The notes: generated by a model not told the origin, from the letters alone. A DNA stretch of 64,000 bases from Fistularia commersonii (GCA_037954325.1 JBBMNZ010000019.1:7454501-7518500); one strand, 5' to 3'. Positions 47,601 through 60,100 are shown, counted from the stretch's first letter. A program made the numbers and translations.

Positions 47601-48899
47601 CTCTAAACCCTTTTTTAACTCATTTTGTTTTCCTAAATTTCTTTTCTGCCAAGTGCTACACTAATTGCACTTTATAAGATGGGTGTTATTATGAAATTAA
47701 GTTATACACTGGGGGATGCTAGCTTGGGATCTCTGTTGAACACTTTCTATTACATAATTTACATAATTAACTGCAGAGGAAATGCACCAATAAATGCAAT
47801 GACATATTACATCAGTTTCTAAATATAAGACTGTACGTTGCACCCAAGGGGAAGCTCTCCAGTACAGAGAGGACTTATGACCTTTTGGACCCTTTAGAGG
47901 TTATTCTCACCTCCCACCAGCTCATCAGCCACTGAGATAATAGCAGGCTTGGAAGACCTGGCACACTCAGTTTCACCTCTGAGCACCTGATTGCATCAGG
48001 TCCCTGAGGCCATTTCAAAAACACAAGGTAAAGTGAGTCCATAACATGCCGGGCCTTGTTTACCTCACCAATCAGGGCTAACTATTTCACTTGGGTTTGA
48101 GTTTAGATGAAAAAAAATGAAAAAAATTGTTTAAGAAATAAAAAAAATAAAGCCCTCGCTTGAGGAGCATTTGGTTACGAAACCTGTCAATGCAACTATC
48201 TTGGACAGCAAAGTACTGTCTTATCCTATTTGGTCAGTCAGCCAGCCTACATGGAAGACGACAACGTGCTAGCAATGACAGATCTTGAAATATTATGCAG
48301 GACTGAGAAGACACTTAATATGTGGATTTTCTTGATTGCTTTAACAATCTACTCAATTGAGCTGGCACTCCACAGAATTATAAACAATAGAACTTGGCCC
48401 CAGATACTCCAAGTCGGACTGAAATTGCACACATCGACAGTGAACTTTAGATGAAAGTGCTCATCTTCTGCTTCGACTCTTTTGTTCTCATGAATAAGTC
48501 ATGTTTTTATCCAGACTGACAACTTCTCACACTGGATACAGCTGGAACTTTGCCAATGTGTCATCTGGCTACAGTAAAATATGAAACTCATTCAATCCCC
48601 TTTGTTCAAAATATGCATCCTCAAAAATGAGGAGATGGGGTTCTTGATAAGTTTGTTTATAATTTCCATTTGTTTTTTTTTTCCTCCTCTTGGCTTTTCA
48701 AATATTTATTTCTAATGGTAAGGAAAAGGTCAGTCACTTATCCATTTCCAACTTCTTGGAATTTTCAGGGTAATCAGAACATACCGCATCTCAGTCAAAT
48801 GCATATTTTCATGAGAAAATTCATAAAACTGATGAATGATTGGCTTTTCTTGGAGTTGAATTGACTTCTCTCATTAGTAGTCAAATAATGGATCCATAC
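41608..48899 (-). other. Last intron of the ABCA1-like gene
   Basis: This 7.3-kb intron has GTATGG at the donor and TTCCAG at the acceptor on the minus strand. It is AT-rich and mostly featureless. It holds T/A homopolymers at 45091-45108, 45771-45813 and 46259-46270. A GACAATAAAGTTCTTG word near 43250, like the 3' tips of fish retroposons, is also present. I see no additional exon. Confidence 0.75.
45771..45813 (+). repeat. A-rich tract
   Basis: Interrupted poly-A of about 43 bp, with TAAAATAAAG in the middle. The poly-Phe frame on the other strand is an artefact. Confidence 0.85.
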
Positions 48900-49143
48900 C
48901 TGGTCCAGCGTAGTCTGGGAAACAGAGTAGTCTTCGACATCCAGCATTTCTTGATGGATGGTAAATTGATTGAAGATGTTAGCCAAAGCCCCCCGAGAAT
49001 AAGGGAGCTGATACTGCAGTGTGTTGTGATGCTTCTCCTTAAGAACACACCCCGGAAAGGTCTCCTGGATGAAGTCTTCAACGGGCTTCAAAACAGGAGG
49101 TGAGCCACCAACCCTTACAATTACTGTGTAGCCATCACCAAAC
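48900..49143 (-). CDS. ABCA1-like transporter, penultimate coding exon
   Basis: This 244-bp exon follows TTTTTGTCTTAG and ends CAG|GTATGG. It encodes 81 codons plus one base that completes the Arg codon begun in the upstream exon. It starts FGDGYTVIVRV, continues LKPVEDF, FPGCVLKEKHHN and LQYQLP, and ends DVEDYSVSQTTLDQ. This is the regulatory segment that follows the second nucleotide-binding domain of ABCA transporters. The exon length, phase and most fixed residues agree with human ABCA1 more closely than with ABCA2, ABCA4, ABCA7 or ABCA12 as I remember them. Paralogue choice (abca1a or abca1b) cannot be made from three exons. Confidence 0.9.
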
Positions 49144-49194
49144 CTAAGACAAAAATCCACAGTAAAAAACAAGACCACAACAAGACAAAGTGGA

Positions 49195-49745
49195 GGTTCT
49201 CAGTCATCCAGGTCATGGTTAATTATTGCCAAAACCTTCCTCTCATAGCAACTGGACATGATTTTTAGCCCACATAGACCAGGCCCCACTGCACACTCCA
49301 AACCACCCGGAAATATCCAGCACCAAATCAAGACCCCGGCAATTATCATCTAAGCCTTAGTCTTTGTGAACCAACAGGTTTCTCTCTGTATTTTCCCAGT
49401 CAGACAGTTTTGGCTACACCGACAAATTGGCTACAAATTTTAATACCGGTAAGTCCCCAGAAGATATATCTTCGTTTCCCCCTAATGATAACCCCATTAA
49501 CACAACAACAACGGGGGGAAAGCAATTTCTTCCTTGGGCATCAATTAATTCTGTTTCAAGTATTCTGATTCTGAACCTTCTTCAACCTGGTTTAAGCAAA
49601 AAAACTCTCCCATCTCCCAACCCTGGTGGTTATATTTGGAAACTCCCCAAAGTCAATTCAAACTGAAGCAGCCTCTAAGATAAGAGGTGAAACGTGTTCA
49701 AGGGAAGAAAATCAAGTCCAGTTGCTATGAGAGTAAGATTTTAAC
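49195..49745 (+). mobile_element. Penelope-like non-coding fragment
   Basis: The segment opens with GGTTCTCAGTCATCCAGGTC and closes near GATAAGAGGTGAAACGTGTTC and AATCAAGTCCAGTTGC. These are the same words that accompany the Penelope endonuclease relic at 2.3 kb, there in the form GATGAGGGGTGAAACATTTTG and TTCAAGTCCAGTTGCC. The sequence between has no endonuclease or reverse transcriptase frame. It may be a repeat-end (pseudo-LTR) remnant. Confidence 0.5.
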
Positions 49746-49823
49746 AAAACAGGGCAAAACCAAAAAATTCAATGTTCTCAGATCAAAACATTTACAATCA
49801 TTTATTAGGCATACTTTGATCCT

Positions 49824-51183
49824 TTGGATTTTAAGGTAACATTAGTAGGAGAGGCAGCGGTAGATGTTCTGACTCGATTATTCAACAGGATCTTAGAGAG
49901 TGAGACGATGCCTGAAGAATGGAGACAAAGTGTGTTGGTGCCTATTTTTAAAAATAAAGGGGATGTGCAGAATTGCGGCAACTATAGAGGGATAAAGTTG
50001 ATGAGCCATACAATGAAATTATGGGAAAGAGGAATGAAAACTAGAGTGAGAGCAGAAGTCAGCATTTGTGAACAGCAGTATGGCTTCATGCCTAGAAAGA
50101 GTACTACAGATGCAGTATTTGTGTTGAGAATGGTGATAGAGAAGTACAGAGAAGGCCAGAGGGAGCTGCATTGTGTTTTTTTAGACCTAAAAAAAGCATA
50201 TGACAGGGTGCAAAGAGAGGAGCTCTGGCATTGTATGAGGAAGTCTGAAGTGGCAGAGAAGTATGTTAAACTGGTGCAGGACATGTATGATAGCTGTGAG
50301 ACAGTGGTACTGTGTGCTGTAGGGGTAACAGAGAAGTTCAAGGTGGAGGTGGGACTCCATCAGGGATCAGCTCTGAGCCCCTTCTTGTTTGCAGTGGTGA
50401 CGGACAGGCTGACAGACTAGGTTAGACAGGAATCTCCATGGACCATGATGTTTGCAGATGACGTGATCTGTCGTGAGAGCAGAAAACAGGTAGAGAGAGA
50501 TCGAGAGAGGTGGAGGTATGCTCTGGAAAGGAGAGGAATGAAAGTTAGTTGCAGCAAGACAGAATATATGTGTATGAATGAGAGGAACATGGGTGAAACG
50601 GTGAGGCTACAGGGAGTTGAGATCAAGAAGCTGGAAGATGTCAGGTACTACCCTTTCAGGGGTCAACGGTCCAGAGCAACGGAGAGTGTGGGAAACAGGT
50701 GAAGAGAAAGGTTCAAGTAGGTTGGAATGGGTGGAGAAAAGTGTCAGGGGTACTATGTGATAGAAGACTATTGGGCAGAATAAAAGGAAAGGTGTGCAAG
50801 ACAGTGGTGAGACCAGCTGTATGGTCTAGAAACTGTTACAATGATGAAAAGACAGGAGGCAAAACTACAGGTTACAGAGTTGAAGATGCTGAGGTTAGGA
50901 TCAGGAATGAGTTTATCAGAGGAACAGCACATGTTAGATGTTTTGGAGAGGTCAGAGAAGCCAGACTGGGATGGTTTGGTCATGTACAAAGTAGGAGTAG
51001 TGAATATATTGGTAGACGGATGCTGGAATTAGAGATACCAGGCAAGAGGTCTCAAGGAAGGCCAAAGAGAAGATTTATGGACGTAGTGAGAGAGGATATG
51101 TAGGTTGTTGGTGTGAGAGAGGAGGATACAGAGAAAAGGGTTAGATGGAGAAAGTTGATTAGCTGTGGGAAAAGCTGAAAGAA
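49824..51183 (+). pseudogene. RTE-like LINE, 3' half with reverse transcriptase core
   Basis: This is the longest LINE copy in the window. The 49824-50420 frame carries MPEEWRQSVLVPIFKNKGD, NYRGIKLMSHTMKLWER, QQYGFMPRKSTTDAVF, motif A VFLDLKKAYDRVQREELW and motif B VGLHQGSALSPFLFAVV. A TAG at 50418-50420 interrupts it. The same frame resumes at 50445 with motif C FADD in MMFADDVICRES, then ALERRGMKVSCSKTEYM. After 50699 the reading moves between frames through GWNGWRKVSGVLCDRRL, EARLGWFGHVQSRSSEYIGRR and GRPKRRFMDVVREDM. The endonuclease half is missing. The core motifs are intact but the stop and frameshifts make it inactive. Confidence 0.85.
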
Positions 51184-54100
51184 GATGAAGATCAGTCAAA
51201 TGCACTCCAGGTTGTGTCATAGTGTAGGGCATAAAAAATGTGACAAGAGAGAAAAGGTAAAAAATTTATTGAACTCATTTCCTCAGCCATCAAAAGCAAG
51301 TTGTGATGAGTTTGTAAAAAAAATGAGTCACAAGCAGGGATGTGGATATCGATGAAAAAGAGTCACTCCATTCCAGCTTAGCCACAAAGCCAAAAGTGAT
51401 GGGAATCACAAGACTAGACAAGAACATGACTAGAGGAGTGAGCTTCAATGTTAAGAAAAAGAAAAAGTTAGAGGAAGGAGCAATAAAAAAAGAAAAATAT
51501 ATCGCGTAGCTTTCATTTCAGTGTCCCGGCTTCCAAGGATAAGTGACTACGCATGATGACAGAAAATAACCACATCCACATATAAATATCTCTTTCGAGC
51601 AAATCCATTTGACACATTGTACAGGAGGCACAGGAGATTTCCATTTAGTCACAGATTTACCATCAGCCTCTGCAGTTCTCTTGAGCTCCACAGGGCATTC
51701 CTGTCATGTTTTATGTTTATGTGACAGTTTCTGAAAACAGCAAAAATGCACCTGCAATTATCTATTTTTTTTAAACAAAAAAATAAATACTGTTAACACT
51801 ACCTTCCCGATGCCAAACTGTCGAGACAAGGTGGTAAATATAGTATTTAGCACTTAAAAAGAACAAAATTCCCTTAGGATTTTGTGGGTTCCAAAACAGA
51901 GCTAAAGGCGGAGTGAATATTGTATTTATCTTTGATAGGCTGCCAGAAACACAATTCAATATGAATGTTAATGTGGCTCTGTGCCTGTTGGTTGTTTAAA
52001 AGAAACATCTGTTTGCTTACAGTGACATTTATGTCAGAGTTGAGCATACAATTTGTTTGTCTGCCCCCATGTGGCCAAAAAATACTAGCGTTTAATCATT
52101 ACCAAGCCTTCCCGAAAAATTCTTGTGAAAAAAAACAGCCCCTTCGTAGCATCTGACAATTAATGCAGACAGCATATATGAATAGTTTCCAGAGTAACAG
52201 TTTTATAACTGAAGCATATTCTACTGGTAAGTCAGCACAAACAGTTGTCTTGATATGAATTTAGCTACAAATGAAAATGTGTTATCACCAAGCTCTAAAT
52301 CAAACAAGTATTTTGTATCTTGTCAGTCATATTCTACATCTGGTGATCACCAAATTGGACTCTGTGCCTTGTTATCTTGTCATTCAGCCTTCTTATGACC
52401 ATAATTTTCTGCTTGATTAATTCCCCAATGTTGGATATACTTATGGAAACGCCCGTTGTGGGCTGGGACAAAGTTACATGGAACAAGAGTCACAGGCTCC
52501 CTAAGTGGCAATTACAGTTGTGATGAATAAACTTCAGACCTACACAATCCCAGGGGGAGTAGGAGAGGAAGTGAAGCTCTTTGCCAGTCCTCAAAGGCAA
52601 AATGAAGAGCCCCCATGGGGAGCGGAGTACCTTTAGTTAAAAACATGGCAGCTTGAAGTTGATGAGCCACATTGCCAGAATTGTGTAACTTTGCATAAAA
52701 TGCACCAGAAGCTACCGATTTAATGCTATGTTCTGTAAGGAAGGCAGGAGACACTTTCAATGCATCCTCTGGTGCTGGATCATGCTGTGGTATAGCAGCG
52801 GGCATTACACAAAGTACATCTTGCACTTAGATTTAAATCAAATAAAAATTACATCCTAAGAAATCCACAGGGGATGGCGTTCACATAAATCTCCCGCAAC
52901 TTCATTACAACATGCACGGGTAGTCAGAAACTTGAAAGAAGAATTGTGAATCATACCACAAACATTTCAGTATGAGGTTAAAGAAACCAGAATAAAAAGT
53001 AAAGAAAGTAATTAAAAAAGCAATTAATTAAGAAAGTAATTAAATGTATAAATAAAGCCAATGAATAAAGGAGGAAGGGGAGGTATAAATGGTGAGCAAA
53101 GCACCGGTACAATACTCAGTCATCCCTCATGAATGGAGTAATTGATTGTTTTATCTACAATAAATAAATGCCTGGGCATCTCAATATTAAAAGTTTGAAT
53201 TGCGGGGCCAGTTTTAGAATCCTTACATACACAGTGCAAACAGTAAAAGTTTATTTGATTAGAATAAAGCAATTTCCATCCCCGACACAATAACTGATGA
53301 AAGAAAAAGGGGATTTTGTAAACATGATGAAATTTGAATATATGAAACAAAAAGTATGACGTAAACGACGACGCTGTGAAATATAATGAAAGAAAACAGT
53401 GGGATCAAATGGAAAATCTCTCATGCTCATATCATTCCATGTTACTTTCCATTAGGAACAATCAATCATGGTATTTGGAATGTATGCTTAAAGGAAGTAG
53501 TAGGAAATGCCAAAAAATAGGGAAACCGTGCTGCAGTGGCAGGTTATTTCTTGTTTGATGATACAAGAAGACCAGGTGGTGTCTACGCCATGACAATCAC
53601 ATCTGTTTCCTGCCTGTAGGGAGGATCTGAGAACCGGCTGCCTGGGCTGCGATCTCCTCAGAGGCTTCATGCCGCAGGGTACCGCCGTTAACCTCTTAGA
53701 CATTATGTAGCACAGATCTCATGGATGATACAATGTGTAAACTCCAAGAGTGTTAGTCTGCTATAGCGGATCAAATTAATTTTAAGTGGTTAATGGTTCT
53801 GATTACAAGTACCCCACTGTCACAAATTCACACACTCACTCAGTAACATGCTCGCTGAACTTGGTCTTTGCACTGCTATTATACATCATCACGATTTTCT
53901 CTCTTTGATTAAAACAAAACAAACATTTTTTGGATACCTGCATTTCCATGTATAGTTAATTTCTAAAATGGCTTCATCATCTTGTGTTTTAAGTACATTA
54001 CTAGTTCTACAAATGCTTTGCATTTCTTTTGAAATAATAGGACATTTAAGATGAACAGCATGTAACAATTATATAATCTTAATCCCTCTTGGAATGGACG

Positions 54101-54860
54101 GATTCCATGTTTAAATTGCCATGTATATGCTGCATTTAAATCCCCTAAAGGAAAAAAATGGGAGGCAGACACTTTCCAAAGATGTAAGTACAGCAGTCAA
54201 AATAATTTCTTCTTTTTGGAATTATTACACAAAGTCCAACTGGAAAAAAGATTCAGCAGATGTAGTTCTTCTGCTACTTATCCATAAGTTTCTTGGACTG
54301 GTGCCATGTTTTTAAGGTAAGGATTCCAATTTCAATTAAACAAAATGAATTAAAAAAAAAATTCTAGCTGTAATTCTATACAGCAGGTTTGCACACTCAA
54401 GATTGGTAATGAATATATTCCATTCCATCATTCCAATGAATTCATCCCAAAAAGCAAAGTCAATGAATAAATTTGGGTGTTACAGTTTGCAGAGTGAAAT
54501 CACTAAGATCTATCTTAAGCCTAGTTCTAAATTACACCAAGTTTTTCACACCTTTCCCTGAGTCCTTTAATCTGCTGATCAGTTATTATACTTACAAAGC
54601 AGCAGCAGACATGCACAGGACAAAGTGGGAAAATGTTTTCCTCAGGCCTCTTAATCTAAATATCAGACATGGTGGCTCACAACAAGTAAATAGATCAACT
54701 TCAATGCTTCATCTACATTAAAAACATAGCATGACTCAGAGTTCATATGGTATCGAATCTAAAATAACTGCAGAATGTGACCGTGAAAATAGATGCAATA
54801 GGATTCACTGGAGAGATGATTCATCTCTGTTAGAATTACAGGAACATCACAGTCCAGAAA
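51184..54860. other. Intron segment without recognised elements
   Basis: This is AT-rich intronic DNA. The patch at 53600-53700 is noticeably richer in GC and CpG than its surroundings. The 104-codon minus frame at 52512-52826 has no known domain. A CTCF-like word at 52061-52074 is listed separately. Confidence 0.45.
52061..52074 (-). promoter_or_regulatory. CTCF-like motif, minus orientation
   Basis: CTGCCCCCATGTGG differs by one base from the reverse form of the CTCF core (CTGCCCCCTNGTGG). It points toward the plus-oriented match at 18763-18777. A single match may be chance. Confidence 0.25.
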
Positions 54861-55205
54861 ATATTCATCCATTGTCTGTTGCTTATCCTGAACTCAGGGT
54901 CGCGAGGGATGCTGGAGCCTATCCCAGCTGCCATCGGGTGAGAGGCAGGGTAGATCCTGGTCTCAGTGCCACATAAACATACAGGCAGACAACCATTCAC
55001 TCACTCACAGGACAAAATTTAGCATTTTTTTTTTTCCATTTAACCTGCTGCATGTTTCTGGATTGTTGATGGAAAACCGGAGTACCTAGAGGGAACCCAT
55101 ACAGACATGGGAGAACAGGCAAACTCCATGCAGAAAATTCCCTTGTCGGAATCGAACGAGAGTCCTTCATGCTGTGAGGCCTAAGCGCTAACCACTGCGC
55201 CTTCC
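54861..55205 (+). repeat. Dispersed fish repeat, near-complete copy
   Basis: This copy contains, in order, ATTCATCCATTGTCTGTTGC, GATGCTGGAGCCTATCCCAG, ACAACCATTCACTCACTCAC, GGAAAACCGGAGTACC and GGAATCGAACGAGAGTCCTT, and ends with GCGCTAACCACTGCGCCTTCC. The closing part resembles the complement of a tRNA T-arm. This family is very common across ray-finned fish genomes. The 36641-36836 fragment belongs to it. Confidence 0.7.
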
Positions 55206-55280
55206 AGAATACATAACTTTGCATATTATCTTGAACTGTCCCAAAAGTAATAAAAGCCTGAGTGCTTGGGTTAATATTAT

Positions 55281-55290
55281 GAATATATAT

Positions 55291-55339
<49 letters not shown>

Positions 55340-55340
55340 A
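55281..55340 (+). repeat. (CA)n(TA)n compound microsatellite
   Basis: About 28 bp of CA is followed by about 20 bp of TA, just left of the 41-bp inverted repeat. Confidence 0.9.
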
Positions 55341-55353
55341 AACTTTGCAATAC

Positions 55354-55488
55354 AATAACAACTAGAAACAGTGAACTTCCGGGTGCGAATATATACCTTC
55401 ATATATATATTTATATGGGGGCTAGGGGTTGGGTGTTTAAGCTGGGGATATATTCGCACCCGGAAGTTCACTGTTTCTAGTTGTTATT
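55354..55488. repeat. Perfect 41-bp inverted repeat with 53-bp centre
   Basis: Positions 55354-55394 are the exact reverse complement of 55448-55488 over all 41 bases. The arms include AGAAACAGTGAACTTCCGGG and its complement. The centre is a TA-rich then G-rich 53 bp. The right arm continues into unique DNA with ATTAAAGTTGAACTC and CTTGTCGAGCGCCAC, which reads like the end of a long terminal repeat but cannot be assigned. The pair could be a partly inverted insertion or a fold-back element. Confidence 0.9.
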
Positions 55489-55572
55489 GGTGCTTGTTGA
55501 TTAAAGTTGAACTCGTCCATGACACTCCAAGGCTCTGTCATAATTTCCTTGTCGAGCGCCACTATATATATA

Positions 55573-57130
55573 AAGTAGAACAAAAAAGTATTTAGTCAGT
55601 CCCCAATTGTGAAAGTTCTTCCACTTAAAAAGATGAGAGAGGCCTGCAATTTTCAGCATAGGAACACTTCAACTATGAATGACAGAATGGCGGGAAATCA
55701 CATTGTTGGACTTTTAATGCATTAATTGGTAAATTGCTCAGTAAAATAAGTATTTGGTCACCTACACACAAGTAAGATTTCTGGCCCTCACAGACCTGTA
55801 ACAACTTCTGTAACAGGCTCCTCTGTCCTCACGCATTACTTGTATTGATGGCACCTGTTTGAACTGGTTATCAGTATAAAAGACACCTGTCCACAACCCC
55901 AAACAGTCAAACTCAAAACTCCACTATGGCCAAGTCCAAAGAGCTGTCAAAGGACACCAGAAACAATACTGTAGATCTGCACCAGGCTGGGAAGACTCAA
56001 TCTGCAATACAGGCAGCTTGGTGTGAAGAAATCAGCTGTGGGAGCAATTTTAAGAAAATGGAAGTCATATAAGACCACTGGTAATCTCCCTCTATCTGGG
56101 AATCCACGCAAAATCTCACCCCGTGGGGTAAAAATGATCACAAGAACGGTGAGCAAAAATCCTAGAACCTCACGGGGGATCTGATGAATGACCAGCGGGG
56201 AACTGGGGCCAAAGTAACAAAGGCTACCATCAGTAACACTCTACGCTGCCAGGGACTCAAATCCTGCAGTGCCAGACGTGTCCCCCTGCTTCAGTCAGTA
56301 CATGTCCAGGCTCGTCTGAAGTTTGCTAGAAAGTATTTGGATGATCCAGAAGAGGATTTGGAGTATGTCCTATGGCCAGGTGAAGCCAAAATAGAACTTT
56401 TTGGTAAAAATTCAACACTTGCTGTGTTTGTTGGAGAAAGAATGCTGAGTTGCATCCGAATTAGACCATAACTATTGTGAAGCATGGGGATGGAAACATC
56501 ATAGTTTGGGTCTGTTTTTCAGCAAAGGGACCAGGACAACTGATCCATATAAAGGAAAGAATGAATGGGGCCGGGTATCGTGAGATTTTGAGTGAAAACT
56601 TCCTTCCATCAGCACGGGCATTGAAGATAAAACGTGGCTGGGTCTTTCAGCATGACAATGATCCCAAACATACTGCCCAGGCAACGAAGGAGTGGCTTCA
56701 TAAGAAGAATTTCAAAGTCCTGGAGTGGCCAAGCCAGTCTCCAGATCTTAACCCCATAGAACATTTTTGGAGGGAGTTGAAAGTCCATGTTGCCCGGAGA
56801 AAGCCAAAAACATCCCTGCTCGAGACGACAGCGTATGGGAAAACTTTGTGAAGACTTACAGAAAATGTTTGACATCTGTCATTGACAGCAAAGGGTATGT
56901 AAATCTCAAAGTATTGAGATTAACCTTTATTATTGACCAAATACTAATTTTCCACCATAATTTGCAAATAAATTCTTTAAAAATCAGACAGGGATTTTCT
57001 GATTTTTTTTTTCCTCATTCTGTCTCTCATAGTTAAAGTGTATCTATGATGGAAATTACAGGCCTTTCTCGTCTCTAAGTGAGAGAACTTGCACAATTGG
57101 TGGCTGACTCAAGACTTTTTTTTGCCCACC
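55573..57130 (+). mobile_element. Tc1-like DNA transposon, near full length, inactive
   Basis: The element is 1558 bp and flanked by TA on both sides (55571-55572 and 57131-57132). Its ends form long imperfect inverted repeats: AAAAAAGTATTTAGTCAGTC and CCAATTGTGAAAGTTCTTCC at the left, with GCACAATTGGTGGCTGACTC and CTTTTTTTTTGCCCACC at the right. The transposase starts at ATG 55926 (MAKSKELSKDTRN) but is frameshifted within its DNA-binding part. Later blocks remain open: SNTLRCQGLKSCSARRVPLL (56184-56471) and VFQHDNDPKHTAQATKEWL with SPDLNPIEHFW (56477-56851). The second Asp and the final Glu of the catalytic DDE triad are present. The first Asp position reads LWPGEAKIELFG, with Gly in place of Asp. 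Two frame breaks also separate the parts. Confidence 0.9.
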
Positions 57131-60100
57131 TATATGTATATATAAAATCATTATGTACATCATTTGATTAAAAAAAAATCAAAATTTACTTTGGCAAGTG
57201 GATGCACTGACTGATTTCATACTACAAAACAAAACTTGTTCAAGGAAATCAGTGACTTCTTTTGCATTATTCAAATTCTCATCACCACGTCTGCTCCTCT
57301 GTCTGACATAGAGACGTCACAATTTGTCAAATAAGAGCTATTTTGGGCTGTGCGAATGCAATGTAAAGACGATAATACGCATATGAAATGCCGACCTCTC
57401 CCCATGGCAACTCAGGCCTACACAGGCAGTATCATCTTCATGAGAAAAGCACACATTTTGGGTTGAACAGTGCCAGAGCACATATTCTATTGAAAAATGC
57501 CACAAATTTCTTGCTGATTTTTATGAGATTCATCAGAACATGCAGCCTGTAATCAGACACCATACCCAGACTTAAGCTTAATTCATCATGCAGTCAAAAG
57601 TATGACCATAATCTTTATTATAGCAGTTGGTACTGGAAATATGCTTTGTCCAAGGACAAGCACATTTGAGATGCAAAAGGAAAAAATGGAAAGCCAACAA
57701 GGCCGGGGAGCATTGTTAGGCAGAAGTATTTGCAGAAATGTTCAGGCTATATGTGGATAATGAAATGCTGCTTGTCAGTGACAGTAAAAGGGCTTATCAA
57801 TTAGCTTCCCTTCATTCTCTCTCACTACCTATTTTTATTTAATTTCTTGCTGCAGCCACACACTGGCTTGAGGCGGCATTGTGGGAAAAAAAAAATATTT
57901 CTTTCATATTCATCATTTTTAGTCTGCCTGTGTATGCTCAACAAAACAAATTCTTTCATCTTGGATACAGTGTCTGTGCTGGTTTACCTCAAATAAACTA
58001 TGTGTGGAAAGTTGGGGTCTAAATTGTTTGTATCAATTATGAGTGCCTGCATCAAAATTAACAGTTAATATTTTTGCCTTTTTGCAGTTGACAACAGTTG
58101 CTTACATTCCAGATGGTAAACCAAAACAGACTGTTTATTGCCCTGACAGCAGCACATTATTACAAGCAGTTTATTCATAATATTTTGCATTAGAGATATA
58201 ATACTATAGCTCAGCATAAAAGGAGAACACAAAATAATATCTGCACTGCAGTCCTCTTTTCTTCATTTTCATTATTCTGCTGCAATCCTCTCCACCATTC
58301 TGGTTTGCTTGGAAAGTCGTTCTTCCATGTAATTTAAAACAAACAACAGCCAGACACAGATAAGGGCATGACAGGCAGAAAATGATTCTGCTGCCTGCTT
58401 CATCTGAGGGAGTCTGGAAAGGTCACCCTCACCCTTGCCAAACTGTGCGTTTGTGCCCACAGGGGGGAGGGGAGGCTCAGGGCAAGAGGTCACAGCGTAG
58501 CTTGGGTGGTGTGCTTTGATTGGACTGGAAATCATCCAGAAAACTTCTTTGGTTCCTGATCGTGAGCACACCTGTGTTTACTATTAGTTTAAAGTAAAAC
58601 AAACAAAAAAAAACAAAACATAAAACAATGATAATTAAATGTTTTCTTCTGTTTTCTCAGAAACGGTATACCCTTCCATTTTCAATATGCCTATATCTGG
58701 CGCCTGACCAAAGGTTTGAACAAAATACCTTGATATTTCTGGAATGTATTGGACCAGATTTGTACATGTGCTCAGAGATTTCTTGCTTTTCCTACATCAT
58801 GTTAAAATGTAGCTCTAGCATCTCTAAATGGAATTAAGAGATGGGTCAATGGCCTGCAAAATAACAAAATGCCTGTGTTTTAGCTTTCAAAGAGATTGGC
58901 AGTTTAAGTTCTGTTTGCTATAATCAATATAATAAATCACTATTATGTCAGAAGACAAAGATTTTTGTGAACCAATCAGCAACAGGGCCTTCAACTGCAG
59001 TAACAATTTGATGCGATGTTATGCGATGCAAAATTTAAGTCTTTGGTACATCAGTTGCATAGAACAAACTATCCTTGACTAACTGGCCCTTCTTTCATTC
59101 CTTCCAGACAAAAACAAAACAGGTTTATCTGATGAACACCTTACAAAAATATTTTGATTTACCTTAACATTTCAGAAAAAACAACTTGATTCAATGCTAA
59201 CTGACATGAGTAATTTAGTGTTTCCTCCTCCTTGTTCACCTTGAAGAAAACATCATACCTTTTCTACCAGTTTAATGCCGTCTTTGTGGAAAAAAAAAGA
59301 TTTAACTTCATTTTGAAATGTTGCCCAAGCATAGGAATGATACAAGAGACCCACACCACCGAAAATGCTCTCCCATAAAGTCAATTTTGTAGAAAGATAA
59401 CAAGCATTTAGTCAAAAAAGCTGTGTGATTTAACTGGACAGGGTGTGATTTTTTTTTTTTTTCTAACTCTAAATTATTGCTTGAACTCTTACTTGCAAAC
59501 TATTAACTTGACAGTGAAAAATGCCTCACCTTGCTGGGGAGTAGTTTGAAAGCAAAATTTATCTTACGGTTCACTGTGTTGTGCAGGTTTAAAGTTCAAT
59601 AACAAACTAAGTATGTGGACCTTGGGTTTAAATAATTTCCTTCAAATAAATCTTACCTTGTGATTGTGGTTCAAATAATTATTTGCTCTCCACTGCTTGC
59701 AAGGTTTAGCTATGAAATTGTGTTACAAAACTTATCTTGTATGAAAGCAATCATCTGGCTTAAAAAGACTGATTCTAAATTCTAAAGCATGAATAGTTCA
59801 GCACTTACTCAATACCGTACTCTATACCCATGCAGACCTTGAAGGGTCCAGTGTAGATGCAGCTGATTAACTGGCTTGTAAGTGCAAAAGTAAGATGTGA
59901 TAAAACTGTAGAACAACCACTGTGGCACATAAATTAAAGTGCACACCAACTATGACGGACAAGGATGATGTATATTTTGGCAGCTCTCATTCATGTAGAG
60001 TTCACACACACACGCACACACACACACGTGCACAGCCTAATATATCTGAAGCACACGCTGCACTCGCCGTGTGCCAGTGTTTAGCCAGTCTTAATATCAC

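Noticed and set aside
52512..52826. 104-codon minus-strand frame in the ABCA1-like intron
   Set aside because: It does not resemble any ABCA exon or known family. The three exons seen already match the expected last exons in order and phase.
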